Below, one piece after another: positions 42,239 through 50,141 of a stretch of 54,740 nt of DNA. Numbering within the stretch: the stretch's first letter is position 1; every line of letters begins with the position of its first letter. Made by a program: the position numbers and the translations under genes. The DNA lies in contig NZ_JAGGPL010000019.1 in NCBI RefSeq assembly GCF_018613805.1, positions 1 through 54,740 of the forward strand, in the 5' to 3' direction. The notes under the pieces are model-generated. The model was given only the letters and a program-made list of their open reading frames with translations. It made no database searches and had not been told where the DNA came from. Source of the DNA: Arthrobacter sp. ISL-48. GTDB lineage: Bacteria > Actinomycetota > Actinomycetes > Actinomycetales > Micrococcaceae.

Positions 42239-43273
42239 TTAATTGATGGTGGAGAGAGTCATGGGTGAGCAGCTGCTGCGTGGGACGAAGTCGGCGTTAA
42301 CCTCAATCGTGCGGGGGGCGGGAGGAAGCCGTCCCTGCATCCTCCCCAGCACCAGCTCCAAGGAGTGCACTGCCAGCATGTCGATCGGCTGACGAATCAC
42401 GCTCAGAGGCGGGCTGGTGAGTTCCGTCCAGGGATTGTCGTCAAAGACTATGACCGACAGATCGTCAGGTATCCGCACGCCGATCTGGACGAGGCGACGA
42501 ACGGAGCTCTGGACCTGGGCCGTGTTGGCCACAATGAGCGCGGTGGGCCGCTCCCGCAGAGTGAGAAGAGATCCGACTGCGTCACCCCCGCCGTCTCCCC
42601 GAAATGGTACATCCCGGATCAGCTGGGGGTCGACGCTGGCCGAAAAGTTGTTGTGAGCCCTCTGGTAGCCCTCGATCCTTGACCTACCCGTAGAGGTGCT
42701 GAGGGGCCCTGAGATGAGGCCAATACGCCTGTGTCCGAGACCAAGCATGTGTTCGGTGGCGCGTCGGGCCGAATCTACGTTTTCGATGCTCACAAGGTCG
42801 ACGGCTTCGAGTTCCGGAATGGTGCGGTCGACGAAGACGACATTTACGCCCAGGGCCCGGAGACGCGCCCACTTTTCGATGTTTGCTCCCGTGGGCGTAG
42901 CAATGACGCCTGCTACGGAACGGTCAAGGAGTGTCTCCAGGGATTCGGCTTCGAGGTGAGGGTCTTCCTGGGTGGTCATCACCATCACTTGCACGCCGTG
43001 GCTGCGGGCCTCCCAGACCACGCGGTCGGCCAGCTGCGCGAAGAAGGGGTTTGCCAGGTCTGCTACCACCAGGCCAATAGTGGGGGTATGGCCGACGCTG
43101 AGTTCACGGGCAGCGGCCCGGGGCCGGTACCCGAGTTCATCGATGACCCTCAACACCGTTTCGCGCTTGGCCGGCGCGACCGGGCCCGAGTCAGGGTTGA
43201 GGACACGGGACACGACGGAGACTGAAACGCCGGCCGCCGACGCGACATCGCGAATAGTTGGTGCCTTCTTCAC
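42239..43273 (-). CDS. LacI-family transcriptional regulator, system II
   Basis: GTG 43271-43273 (VKKAPTIRDVASAAGVSVSV) follows GAGGAGGAGAAGAA; an upstream in-frame start at 43384 has no support. The 344-residue protein has a LacI HTH (about 6-27) and the hinge region GYRPRAAARELSVG. The effector domain has IGLVVADLANPFFAQLADRV, VVFVDRT, HRRIGLISGP and SVIVFDDNPWTELTSPPLSV. It is divergent from the dehydrogenase-TRAP operon, and a perfect CG-centred palindrome lies at 43408-43425 in that operon's promoter. Confidence 0.9.
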   Translation of the reverse strand: MKKAPTIRDVASAAGVSVSVVSRVLNPDSGPVAPAKRETVLRVIDELGYRPRAAARELSVGHTPTIGLVVADLANPFFAQLADRVVWEARSHGVQVMVMTTQEDPHLEAESLETLLDRSVAGVIATPTGANIEKWARLRALGVNVVFVDRTIPELEAVDLVSIENVDSARRATEHMLGLGHRRIGLISGPLSTSTGRSRIEGYQRAHNNFSASVDPQLIRDVPFRGDGGGDAVGSLLTLRERPTALIVANTAQVQSSVRRLVQIGVRIPDDLSVIVFDDNPWTELTSPPLSVIRQPIDMLAVHSLELVLGRMQGRLPPAPRTIEVNADFVPRSSCSPMTLSTIN

Positions 43274-43377
43274 TTCTTCTCCTCCTCGAGGGTCCTGTCT
43301 CGGCAGGTGATCACCCCCGCTGTCCATCTGGCTTGAGACCGTGCCTGAGAACCTTCGATTGCGTTCCGCTGTGACTG

Positions 43378-43407
43378 TTGACACAGCCTATCAGCAACTG
43401 GTACAAA
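43378..43407 (+). promoter_or_regulatory. Promoter of the dehydrogenase-TRAP operon
   Basis: TTGACA (43378-43383) is followed after 18 bases by TACAAA (43402-43407). The palindromic operator starts at the next base. The layout copies that of system I promoters although the operator sequence is different. Confidence 0.65.
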
Positions 43408-43425
43408 AGTGGAACCGGTTCCACT
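43408..43425. promoter_or_regulatory. Palindromic LacI-type operator, system II
   Basis: AGTGGAACCGGTTCCACT is a perfect 18-base palindrome with the central CG step preferred by LacI-family proteins. It lies between the -10 element and the dehydrogenase gene, about 135 bases from the divergent LacI gene start. Confidence 0.8.
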
Positions 43426-43520
43426 CCGGTCTTAAAATTCCAGTTTGCGACGAAGAGGTTGCTCCGCCACTCAGGTAAAGGGTCCTTCTCGACGCGGAAC
43501 GCCAAATCAGAGAGATCCCC

Positions 43521-44873
43521 ATGAACCTCCACAAACTTCTTAGCGACCGCGAGCAGGAAGGCCGCCCAGTCCGAGTCGGACTCATCGGAGCTGGCCGCTA
43601 CGGCACCATGTACCTGGCCCAGGCAAATAACATTCCGGGCATCCACGTGGTCGCTATCGCCGACATCAACGTCAAGCGCGCCGAGGGCGCATTCGAACTG
43701 GTCGGATGGCCGAAGAGCCAGATCGCGCCGGACATCGCTACCGCCTTCAGGGACCGTTCCACGACCATCGTGGCCAACGCGGACGAGCTGTTTGATGTCG
43801 ACATCGACGTCATCGTTGAAGCGACGGGCAACCCGATCGTCGGGGTGAAGCATGCACTGCGTGCCATTGAGACGAAGAAGCACATCATCATGGTCACCGT
43901 TGAGGCAGACGCCCTGGCAGGCCCGGCCCTGGCCAGGCGCGCGGAAGCCGCTGGCGTGGTCTACTCGATGGCTTACGGTGACCAGCCGGCCCTCATCATG
44001 GAACTTGTGGACTGGGCGCGCACCAGCGGCTTCGACGTTGTCTGCGCGGGCAAGGGAGCAAAGTTCCTTGAGCACTATCACGAGATGAACCCGGACAACG
44101 TCTGGGAAAACTGGGAGTTCTCCAAGGAACTCACCGATTCCGGGCAACTGAACCCGAACATGCACACCTCCTTCCGTGACGGTACAAAGGCCTCTATCGA
44201 GATGGCAGCCGTTGCCAACGGAGCCGGGCTGGTGCCTTCTGACACCGGGTTGACGTTTTCGCCGGGGGATGTCGAGGAGATCGCCACAATCTGCCGTCCC
44301 GCCGATGTCGGGGGAGTCCTCGCCCACGAAGGCACCGTCGACGTCATGTCCAGCGTCAAGCGTGACGGCACGTGGATCCCGCACAACACCCAGGAGGGCG
44401 TCTTCGTCGTGGTGAAGGCCACCAACGCTTACGTTTCCGGCTGCTTCACTGAGTACCCATGGCACCCGGACCCCACCGGCCAGTACGCCGCGCTCTACCG
44501 CCCCTACCACTACGTGGGCCTCGAACTGAATATGTCCATCGCCAACGCTGCTCTCCGCGGGATCGCCACGGGTTCGCCAATCGGGTTCTTCGGCGACGTT
44601 GTCGCGACCGCCAAGAAGGACCTCAAAGCCGGTGAATTCCTCGACGGCGAAGGCGGGTACACGGTCTGGGGCCAGCTCGTTTCGGCCAGGCACTCCGTCG
44701 CAACGGGCGCCCTTCCGGTTGCTTTGGCCCACCACGTGGAGCTGCGGAACGACGTAGCCAAGGGCAGGATCGTCGGCTGGGACGACGTCATCATGGACGA
44801 CTCCCTGGCCCAGGCCCTGGAGGTTCGCCGGGAAACCGAAGCGCTCGTGGCGGAATCCGCAATCAACGCCTGA
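43521..44873 (+). CDS. NAD(P)-dependent oxidoreductase with C-terminal SAF domain
   Basis: This 450-residue protein has an N-terminal Rossmann fold (VRVGLIGAGRYGTMYLAQAN, about 17-36) and IDVIVEATGNPIVGVKHALR, as in homoserine-dehydrogenase-like enzymes. A middle catalytic part carries GDQPALIMELVDWARTSGFD and CAGKGAKF. A C-terminal SAF-like domain begins near ATAKKDLKAGEFLDGEGGYT. It is normally annotated only as an SAF-domain or homoserine-dehydrogenase-like protein. Genomic context with a TRAP transporter suggests oxidation of a sugar acid or polyol. It is the first gene of the LacI-controlled operon. Confidence 0.8.
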   Translation: MNLHKLLSDREQEGRPVRVGLIGAGRYGTMYLAQANNIPGIHVVAIADINVKRAEGAFELVGWPKSQIAPDIATAFRDRSTTIVANADELFDVDIDVIVEATGNPIVGVKHALRAIETKKHIIMVTVEADALAGPALARRAEAAGVVYSMAYGDQPALIMELVDWARTSGFDVVCAGKGAKFLEHYHEMNPDNVWENWEFSKELTDSGQLNPNMHTSFRDGTKASIEMAAVANGAGLVPSDTGLTFSPGDVEEIATICRPADVGGVLAHEGTVDVMSSVKRDGTWIPHNTQEGVFVVVKATNAYVSGCFTEYPWHPDPTGQYAALYRPYHYVGLELNMSIANAALRGIATGSPIGFFGDVVATAKKDLKAGEFLDGEGGYTVWGQLVSARHSVATGALPVALAHHVELRNDVAKGRIVGWDDVIMDDSLAQALEVRRETEALVAESAINA

Positions 44874-44966
44874 CCCTCCCCGCAGCAAACGGGGCGCGGC
44901 AATGAACTTCAGCCGACGTCGTTCACGCCCCGGAACAAGACTCCTTCCAATGAAGAAAGGCATCAC

Positions 44967-45998
44967 ATGAAATCCAAGACCCGCGCCCTCACCGGAGTGC
45001 TGGCCTGCACCCTCGCAGCCTCAGTCCTCGCCGGATGCGCCTCTGGGGCCTCCGGCGGGGCTGGAGCTCCGCCAGCCAAAATCCAGCTCTCCATCCCTGA
45101 CCCCCTCACGTCCTCCGTCGGCGTCTCTGCACAGCATTTCGCCGACCAGGTCAAGAAAACATCCAACGGGTCCGTGACCGTCACCGTGGTTCCCAACGGA
45201 ACCAGCTTCAGCGGAGACCAGAACGCGGCTGTGACACGCCTTCAGGGCGGTTCCCTCGACGCGCTTATCCTGTCGACGTCCGTCTACGCCGCTGTCGTCC
45301 CTGAAATGAACGCCATCAGCATTCCGTACCTCTTCAAAGACACCACCGAGGAAGCGGCGTTCCTGGCAGGAAAGCCCGGGCAAGCGCTGAAGGAGAAGCT
45401 CGCCGCCAAAGACACCGTCGCGCTTTCCTTCCTCACCCGGACCGGCCGGGAGATCACGAATTCCGTTCGCCCGATCGAGCAGCCCTCGGATCTGAAGGGA
45501 CTAAAAATCCGGGTCCCCGGCAACCCGTTGTGGACCGACTACTTCAGCAAGCTCGGCGCGAGCCCCACCACTATGGCGTTCTCCGAGGTATTTACCGGGT
45601 TGCAGACCGGAACGATCAACGGCCAGGAAAACCCCATCGAGGTGCCATGGACCAACAAGTTCACCGAAGTCCAGAAGTACATCTCGATGACCAACCACAT
45701 CAACGACGCCTGGGTGCTCGCCCTGTCTTCGAAGAAGTGGGACACCCTCACCGATGACCAAAAGAAGGTCCTCACGGAGGCTTCTACGGAAACCGCCACC
45801 TTCAAGACCGGGTATGACGCCGAGCAGTCCAAGAAGCAGCTTGAGGAACTCACCGCCAAGGGAATGAAATCCAACGAGCTCAGCGCCTCCGGCCTGGAGG
45901 AATTCAAAGCGGCCTCAAAGAGCCTCTACCCGACCTTCTCCCAGCTGATCGGCAAGGACTTCTTCGACCAGGCCATCGCTTTCACCACCACCAAGTAG
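44967..45998 (+). CDS. TRAP transporter substrate-binding lipoprotein (DctP family)
   Basis: This 343-residue protein has a signal peptide with lipobox LAGC (Cys24). It shows the DctP pattern: SSVGVSAQHFADQVKKTSNG, FSGDQNAAVTRLQGGSLDAL, then the LKGLKIRVPGNPLWTDYFSK segment with the carboxylate-binding arginine, and FTGLQTGTINGQENPIEVPW. TRAP binding proteins usually carry organic acids (C4-dicarboxylates, sialic acid, sugar acids). A lipid anchor is less usual for TRAP binding proteins of Gram-negative bacteria but expected in an actinobacterium. The start follows AAAGG by seven bases. Confidence 0.92.
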   Translation: MKSKTRALTGVLACTLAASVLAGCASGASGGAGAPPAKIQLSIPDPLTSSVGVSAQHFADQVKKTSNGSVTVTVVPNGTSFSGDQNAAVTRLQGGSLDALILSTSVYAAVVPEMNAISIPYLFKDTTEEAAFLAGKPGQALKEKLAAKDTVALSFLTRTGREITNSVRPIEQPSDLKGLKIRVPGNPLWTDYFSKLGASPTTMAFSEVFTGLQTGTINGQENPIEVPWTNKFTEVQKYISMTNHINDAWVLALSSKKWDTLTDDQKKVLTEASTETATFKTGYDAEQSKKQLEELTAKGMKSNELSASGLEEFKAASKSLYPTFSQLIGKDFFDQAIAFTTTK

Positions 45999-46005
45999 CC
46001 CCGCC

Positions 46006-46034
46006 GGCCCGGGGAGACACCTGCTCCCCGGGCC
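46006..46034 (+). promoter_or_regulatory. Intercistronic hairpin between TRAP binding-protein and permease genes
   Basis: GGCCCGGGGAG (46006-46016) pairs perfectly with CTCCCCGGGCC (46024-46034). It lies in the 63-base gap and has no T-tract. It occupies the same position as the hairpin at 23864-23897 in the ABC operon and may raise binding-protein expression over permease. Confidence 0.65.
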
Positions 46035-46061
46035 GCCCGCAAGGAAACGCCCCCACTCTCA

Positions 46062-48002
46062 ATGTCGACAGTCTGGAAGCCCATGAAACACATCACTACG
46101 ACCGAGGAACTCGAGGAGGTCCTCCCCTCGGACGCGGAAGAGATCCTCCACCACGGCCACGTCCCCCCGCGCTGGAGCGGTGCCGTCTGGCTCGACAAGA
46201 CACTCGAATGGGTTGTGGGAGCGGCAATCCTCGCGGAGCTAGTCGTTATCCTGCTGAACATCACGGTCAGGGTCATCACCGGCGATTCGGTGCTCTGGAC
46301 CCAGGAAGTCTCAGAAATCGCGCTGCTGACCATAGCGTTCATCGGCGGCGCCATCGCGTATCCCAAGGGCGCGCACATGTCCGTTCAGGCCCTCATCATG
46401 CGCCTTCCCGTAGCATGGAAGCCCTATCTGGCCGCTCTGGTCGACTGGCTAGTCTTCGTTATGAGCGCCGGGGCTTTTGCGCTGTTCGTTCCGACGCTCG
46501 TCCAGCAGATCGAGGAAAAAACCCCGATCCTGCAGCTGCCCGTTTTCTGGGTCTCACTGCCCTTCTCCGTCGGCATGGTGCTGATCGCCTGGTTCGCACT
46601 CCTGAAGCTGTGGCGCCAGGAGCGCCGCCCTGCGCTCACTGCAGCGGGAATCGCGGCAATCCTGATTGTTCTCGTCCTTTTGGCCCAGCCGCTTTTCTAC
46701 TACGCCACCCCAAACCTCCTTCTCGGCGTCGTGCTTCTGCTGTTGTTCATGCTGCTGTTCCTGGGCCTGCCCATCGCATTCGTTCTTGCACTGGCATCCG
46801 GGATCTACCTCTATCTGGGCGGCATTTCGGAGGTCAGCGCCATCCCAATTGGAATGGCTTCCGGGGCTAAGGGCTTCGTCCTTCTGGCCATCCCGTTCTT
46901 TATCCTTGCCGGCACGGTCATGAACTCCGCCGGCTTGACCCTCCCGCTGGCCAAGCTCGTCGACGCGCTGATCGGGCACCTGCGCGGCGGCCTTCTCCAG
47001 GTGGTCGTCGTGACCGTGTACATCTTCTCCGGCATCTCCGGCTCCAAGGTGGCCGACGTCGCAGCAGTGGGCACCACGATGCGCGGCATGCTCGAAGAAC
47101 GCAAGTACCCCCGGGGCGAAGTCGTCGCCGTCCTGTCGGCCTCGGCCATCATGGGCGAAACCATCCCGCCGAGCATCGTGCTCCTGATTCTCGGATCCAT
47201 CACCACCATCTCCACCACCACGCTCTTCCTGGCCGGATTTGTTCCCGCCGCCTTCCTGGCCCTCTGTGTCATGGCACTCGTCTTCTTCCGCGCCCGTAAA
47301 CAGGGCGGCGTCGCCAGCCCCAAGTCCAGCTGGCGTGAACGAGGGTCGGCAACCTTCTTCGCAATTCCGACTCTTCTGCTTCCTGTGGGCATGGTGGTGG
47401 GCATCCTCAGCGGGTTCGCCACACCCACCGAAGTGTCGTCCGTGGCCGTCGCCTACGCCTTCATCCTCGCCGCCGCCTACCGGCGCGGCAGCAGGCACCT
47501 GCTTGGTGACACGCTGCGGGAAACGACGACGACGGCGGGAATGGTTCTGTTCATCATCGCGGCGGCGTCCCCGCTGGCCCAGACCCTCGCCCTTGCAGGT
47601 GTCTCCCAGCAGATTCACGACCTCATGTCAGGGCTGGGCGACTCACCGCTGCTCTTTATGCTGTTCACCGTTGTCCTGCTGATCATCATGGGCCAGCTGC
47701 TGGAAGGCCTTCCGGCGGTACTGATCTTCGCGCCCCTGCTCCTGCCGATCGCCGTCGACTTCGGCGTCAACCCTGTGCAATACGCCATGGTGCTGATCAT
47801 TTCCATGGGTATCGGCTCATTCGCACCGCCGGCCGGCGTCGGCTTTTACGTAGCTTGCGCAACCGCACATGAAACCGTGGAGAAGAGCCTGAAGCACTTC
47901 TGGCCCTATCTGATCGCCGTGTTCCTCGGACTCCTCGTGCTTGCCGCAGTCCCGTGGTTCAGCACCTTCCTTCCCGCCCTCGCCGGACTCATCCCTTTCT
48001 AA
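46062..48002 (+). CDS. TRAP transporter fused permease (DctQM type)
   Basis: This protein has 646 residues from ATG 46062, or 639 from ATG 46083 (MKHITTTEELEEVLPSDAEE). The N-terminal 45-190 region is a four-helix DctQ-like small subunit (LNITVRVITGDSVLWTQEVS). It is joined to a DctM-like large subunit from about residue 215 (LGLPIAFVLALASGIYLYLG, GISGSKVADVAAVGTTMRGM, SAIMGETIPPSIVLLILGSI and GIGSFAPPAGVGFYVACATA). Fused QM permeases are a known TRAP variant. It imports the ligand of the neighbouring DctP protein, driven by an ion gradient. Confidence 0.93.
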   Translation: MSTVWKPMKHITTTEELEEVLPSDAEEILHHGHVPPRWSGAVWLDKTLEWVVGAAILAELVVILLNITVRVITGDSVLWTQEVSEIALLTIAFIGGAIAYPKGAHMSVQALIMRLPVAWKPYLAALVDWLVFVMSAGAFALFVPTLVQQIEEKTPILQLPVFWVSLPFSVGMVLIAWFALLKLWRQERRPALTAAGIAAILIVLVLLAQPLFYYATPNLLLGVVLLLLFMLLFLGLPIAFVLALASGIYLYLGGISEVSAIPIGMASGAKGFVLLAIPFFILAGTVMNSAGLTLPLAKLVDALIGHLRGGLLQVVVVTVYIFSGISGSKVADVAAVGTTMRGMLEERKYPRGEVVAVLSASAIMGETIPPSIVLLILGSITTISTTTLFLAGFVPAAFLALCVMALVFFRARKQGGVASPKSSWRERGSATFFAIPTLLLPVGMVVGILSGFATPTEVSSVAVAYAFILAAAYRRGSRHLLGDTLRETTTTAGMVLFIIAAASPLAQTLALAGVSQQIHDLMSGLGDSPLLFMLFTVVLLIIMGQLLEGLPAVLIFAPLLLPIAVDFGVNPVQYAMVLIISMGIGSFAPPAGVGFYVACATAHETVEKSLKHFWPYLIAVFLGLLVLAAVPWFSTFLPALAGLIPF

Positions 48003-48006
48003 GCAC

Positions 48007-48915
48007 ATGACAACACCGACAACTATTGATGAAGAAATGCCCGGCTACTCTGGATCTGTGGCCCTCATTGGCACAGGGCCCATGGGTGCCCCGATAGCCC
48101 GGAACATCCTCGCTGCCCAGGTTCCTCTGACTCTTTGGAACCGCACACCGGAAAAAGCCCGTGCGATTGGGGGAGGCACGGTCGTAGCCACTCCGGCCTT
48201 GGCCGCAAGAGAAGTCGTGCTGACTGTATTACCCGACCTCCCTCAGGTTGCGGCTCTACTTCCTGGCGAGGACGGCCTCCTGAAAGGATGGAAAACCGCA
48301 GGGATCGAACACCCCATCCTCGTGATTCACGGAACGGTGTCACCGGTGGTGGTCGCAGAGTTAGCCGACGACTGCCTGCGCAACTGGGGGGTGACGGTCG
48401 TGGACGCACCCCTTAGCGGCGGAACTATTGGCGCCAAAGAGGGGCGGCTGAGTATCATGGTCGGCGGACCTCCCGACGCAGTGGAACGACTGACCCCGCT
48501 CTTCGAGCTATACAGCTCAACAGCCGTTCATTTCGGCAAAACCGGCGCGGGATCAACGGTGAAGGCCTGCAACCAGATCGTCGTCGCCGCCACGGTAACG
48601 GCCCTGGCCGAAGCGATGGCCCTCGCTACCACTGCCGGACTGGACCTTGAGAAAGTGCAAACTGTCCTGGCCGGCGGTCTTGCCGACTCAGAAGTACTTC
48701 GCCAAAAGGGACGACGCTGGATCGACCAGGACTTCGACGGCGGCGGATCAGCTAAAAACCAGCTCAAAGACCTCAACTTCATAGCCGAGATTGCGACGGC
48801 ACGCGGGCTGAACCTGCCGCTCGCTAACAGCATCCGGAACGCCTTCCAACTCATGATCGAGGAGGGCTACGGCGACTTGGACCACACGGGGATCTACCGG
48901 ACCATCCTCGGCTAA
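48007..48915 (+). CDS. NAD(P)-dependent beta-hydroxyacid dehydrogenase (HIBADH/GarR family)
   Basis: ATG 48007 (MTTPTTIDEEMPGYSGSVAL) lies four bases after the TRAP permease stop. The 302-residue protein has the cofactor motif LIGTGPMGAPIARNIL (20-35), LSGGTIGAKEGRLSIMVGG for substrate binding, and GKTGAGSTVKACNQ with the catalytic lysine at about 182. Family members oxidise 3-hydroxyisobutyrate or reduce tartronate semialdehyde; others act on sugar acids. As last gene of the operon it probably handles the compound imported by the TRAP system or the product of the SAF-domain enzyme. Confidence 0.88.
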   Translation: MTTPTTIDEEMPGYSGSVALIGTGPMGAPIARNILAAQVPLTLWNRTPEKARAIGGGTVVATPALAAREVVLTVLPDLPQVAALLPGEDGLLKGWKTAGIEHPILVIHGTVSPVVVAELADDCLRNWGVTVVDAPLSGGTIGAKEGRLSIMVGGPPDAVERLTPLFELYSSTAVHFGKTGAGSTVKACNQIVVAATVTALAEAMALATTAGLDLEKVQTVLAGGLADSEVLRQKGRRWIDQDFDGGGSAKNQLKDLNFIAEIATARGLNLPLANSIRNAFQLMIEEGYGDLDHTGIYRTILG

Positions 48916-49248
48916 CCCGCAACCAGGTTCAGGAATGCCATCTCAATGTCCCCAGCGGACGCCAGCTTGTCGTAATCACTGCTTTCGGTGTTCGGCTTCG
49001 GGACGATCAGCTAGGTTCCAACCGACCGCAGAATAGTCTTTCGAGGCTCTGGGGGCAGCTTTACTTGTACGCGACGGGGCAATGTTGTGGTTGAGGTGGA
49101 AGAAGTTCTCAGGGTCGTAGCGGGACCATAGAAACCAACCATGCGTCCTGTACATCCTGCAAGGAGGATCACTGCCCAGCAGAGTGGAGTCGCTAGGGAC
49201 TATGGGCCAGGAATGGCGATTCACGGGACGGGGGCCCGGTTTTGGCAT
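48916..49248. other. Spacer between system II and the right repeat
   Basis: About 330 bases have no intact gene. The BBE-oxidase tail relic at 49072-49131 lies within it. No terminator with a T-tract was found directly after the last gene. Confidence 0.4.
49072..49131 (-). pseudogene. Tail of a BBE-type FAD-linked oxidase
   Basis: Read leftward, WSRYDPENFFHLNHNIAPS is the conserved C-terminal BBE motif of berberine-bridge-type FAD-linked sugar oxidases (usual form YDPxNFFRxNxNI). Nothing of the FAD domain is present upstream. It is a scrap of about 20 codons. This class includes oligosaccharide and sugar oxidases. Confidence 0.6.
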
Positions 49249-49358
49249 GTGGACAATGTCCACACTTCGGGCTTCGGATCGGGTCGTACATCGGCCGGAT
49301 TGGCTCGGATTAGCGATGTTTTCAGGAGTTCCCAGTGTTCGCAAGGACTGGAATGCAG

Positions 49359-49378
49359 TTCGAGTCCCACCTCGGGCA
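49359..49378 (+). other. tRNA 3'-end fragment, right (putative att site)
   Basis: TTCGAGTCCCACCTCGGGCA is identical to 32272-32291. Again there is no pairing 5' T-stem and no 5' acceptor strand, so it is not a functional tRNA gene. Confidence 0.65.
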
Positions 49379-49436
49379 CGTGTTTTCCCTGTTCAGGGGC
49401 TTGTGGGCCTCTGAGTGTGGGCAAAATGTTCACGTT

Positions 49437-49459
49437 GGGCCCCTTCGGTGGCCCTTTTT
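49437..49459 (+). terminator. Terminator in the right repeat
   Basis: GGGCCCC-TTCG-GTGGCCC followed by TTTTT is the counterpart of the terminator at 32351-32371, with one mismatched pair in the stem. Confidence 0.75.
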
Positions 49460-49460
49460 C

Positions 49461-50141
49461 GTTGGTGGCCGTTGCGGTGGCCTGGCGCTCCCTTCGACGA
49501 CGGTTCTGGGCTTGATACTCCTTCATGGTCGTTCAGGGTCTGGGCAACATGACCTGATCGGGACTGGCCGAGGGGACTGCGCCGGCCAGCTATCTGCGAG
49601 TCTCTTCGTGGCTTTCATGGCGTGAACCCGGGTCTACTGCATGATCACGTGAGCGGTTCCATGTTCCTTCTCCTTCAGCGACTGGCGGGCACCGTGCGTG
49701 TCTGTCAGGTCTTGGCGTCGTTCTGACATGAAAATAAGGTGCCCACGGCTGTGCGGGACCCGGGCGGGAGCGACATGACCTTGCTGGGCTGGGGGGGGGG
49801 GCGGGGCGCGCCGGCTTCTGCGGTCATGACTGTTCATGGGGTTGTTGGTGGGTTGCAGCGTGACTACCGAGCCTGTTCAGCCTCCTTTTTGAGGGGCTTG
49901 ATGCCAGCGGCCTGAGTCAAGGACGGGCAGGTTGAAGGAACCGGAATCATGGAACACCGACGATCGATCCCTCCGCGCACCTGCTTAGCCTCATCGCACA
50001 CGACTGTTAGCCTGGACTGCTCAGCGCAGGCATCAACCACAGCTGATGCCGCCATCATTTGCCGGCGGCGATGGCCGACCCGGGTGCAATTGCGGGCAAA
50101 CCCATTTGCGAAATCCAAACGGGTGACGGTTGAGGTGGGTC
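49461..50141. other. Non-coding stretch right of the island
   Basis: About 680 bases have no recognised gene. A run of ten or more G residues lies at about 49790-49801, prone to slippage. Short open frames on both strands lack domains. Confidence 0.4.

Larger units (their letters stand above)
49249..49460 (+). repeat. Right copy of the ~0.2-kb island-flanking direct repeat
   Basis: Same order of parts and orientation as 32160-32371: palindrome, GGCTTCGGATCGGGTCGTA, diverged middle, tRNA 3' fragment, GTGTTTTCCCTGTTCAGGGG, GCTTGTGGGCCTCTGAGTGT, hairpin terminator. It marks the right boundary of the inferred island. Confidence 0.82.

Noticed and set aside
43311..44966. A 551-residue open frame on the minus strand
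   Set aside because: It is antisense to the SAF-domain dehydrogenase, which has clear family motifs; long antisense frames are common in GC-rich DNA, and this one shows no domain.
46554..47618. A 354-residue minus-strand frame with repetitive acidic and Gln-rich sequence
   Set aside because: It is a mirror of the hydrophobic TRAP permease gene on the other strand, not a real protein.
49340..49380. A complete tRNA gene at the right repeat
   Set aside because: Same as the left copy: only the 3' end is present.
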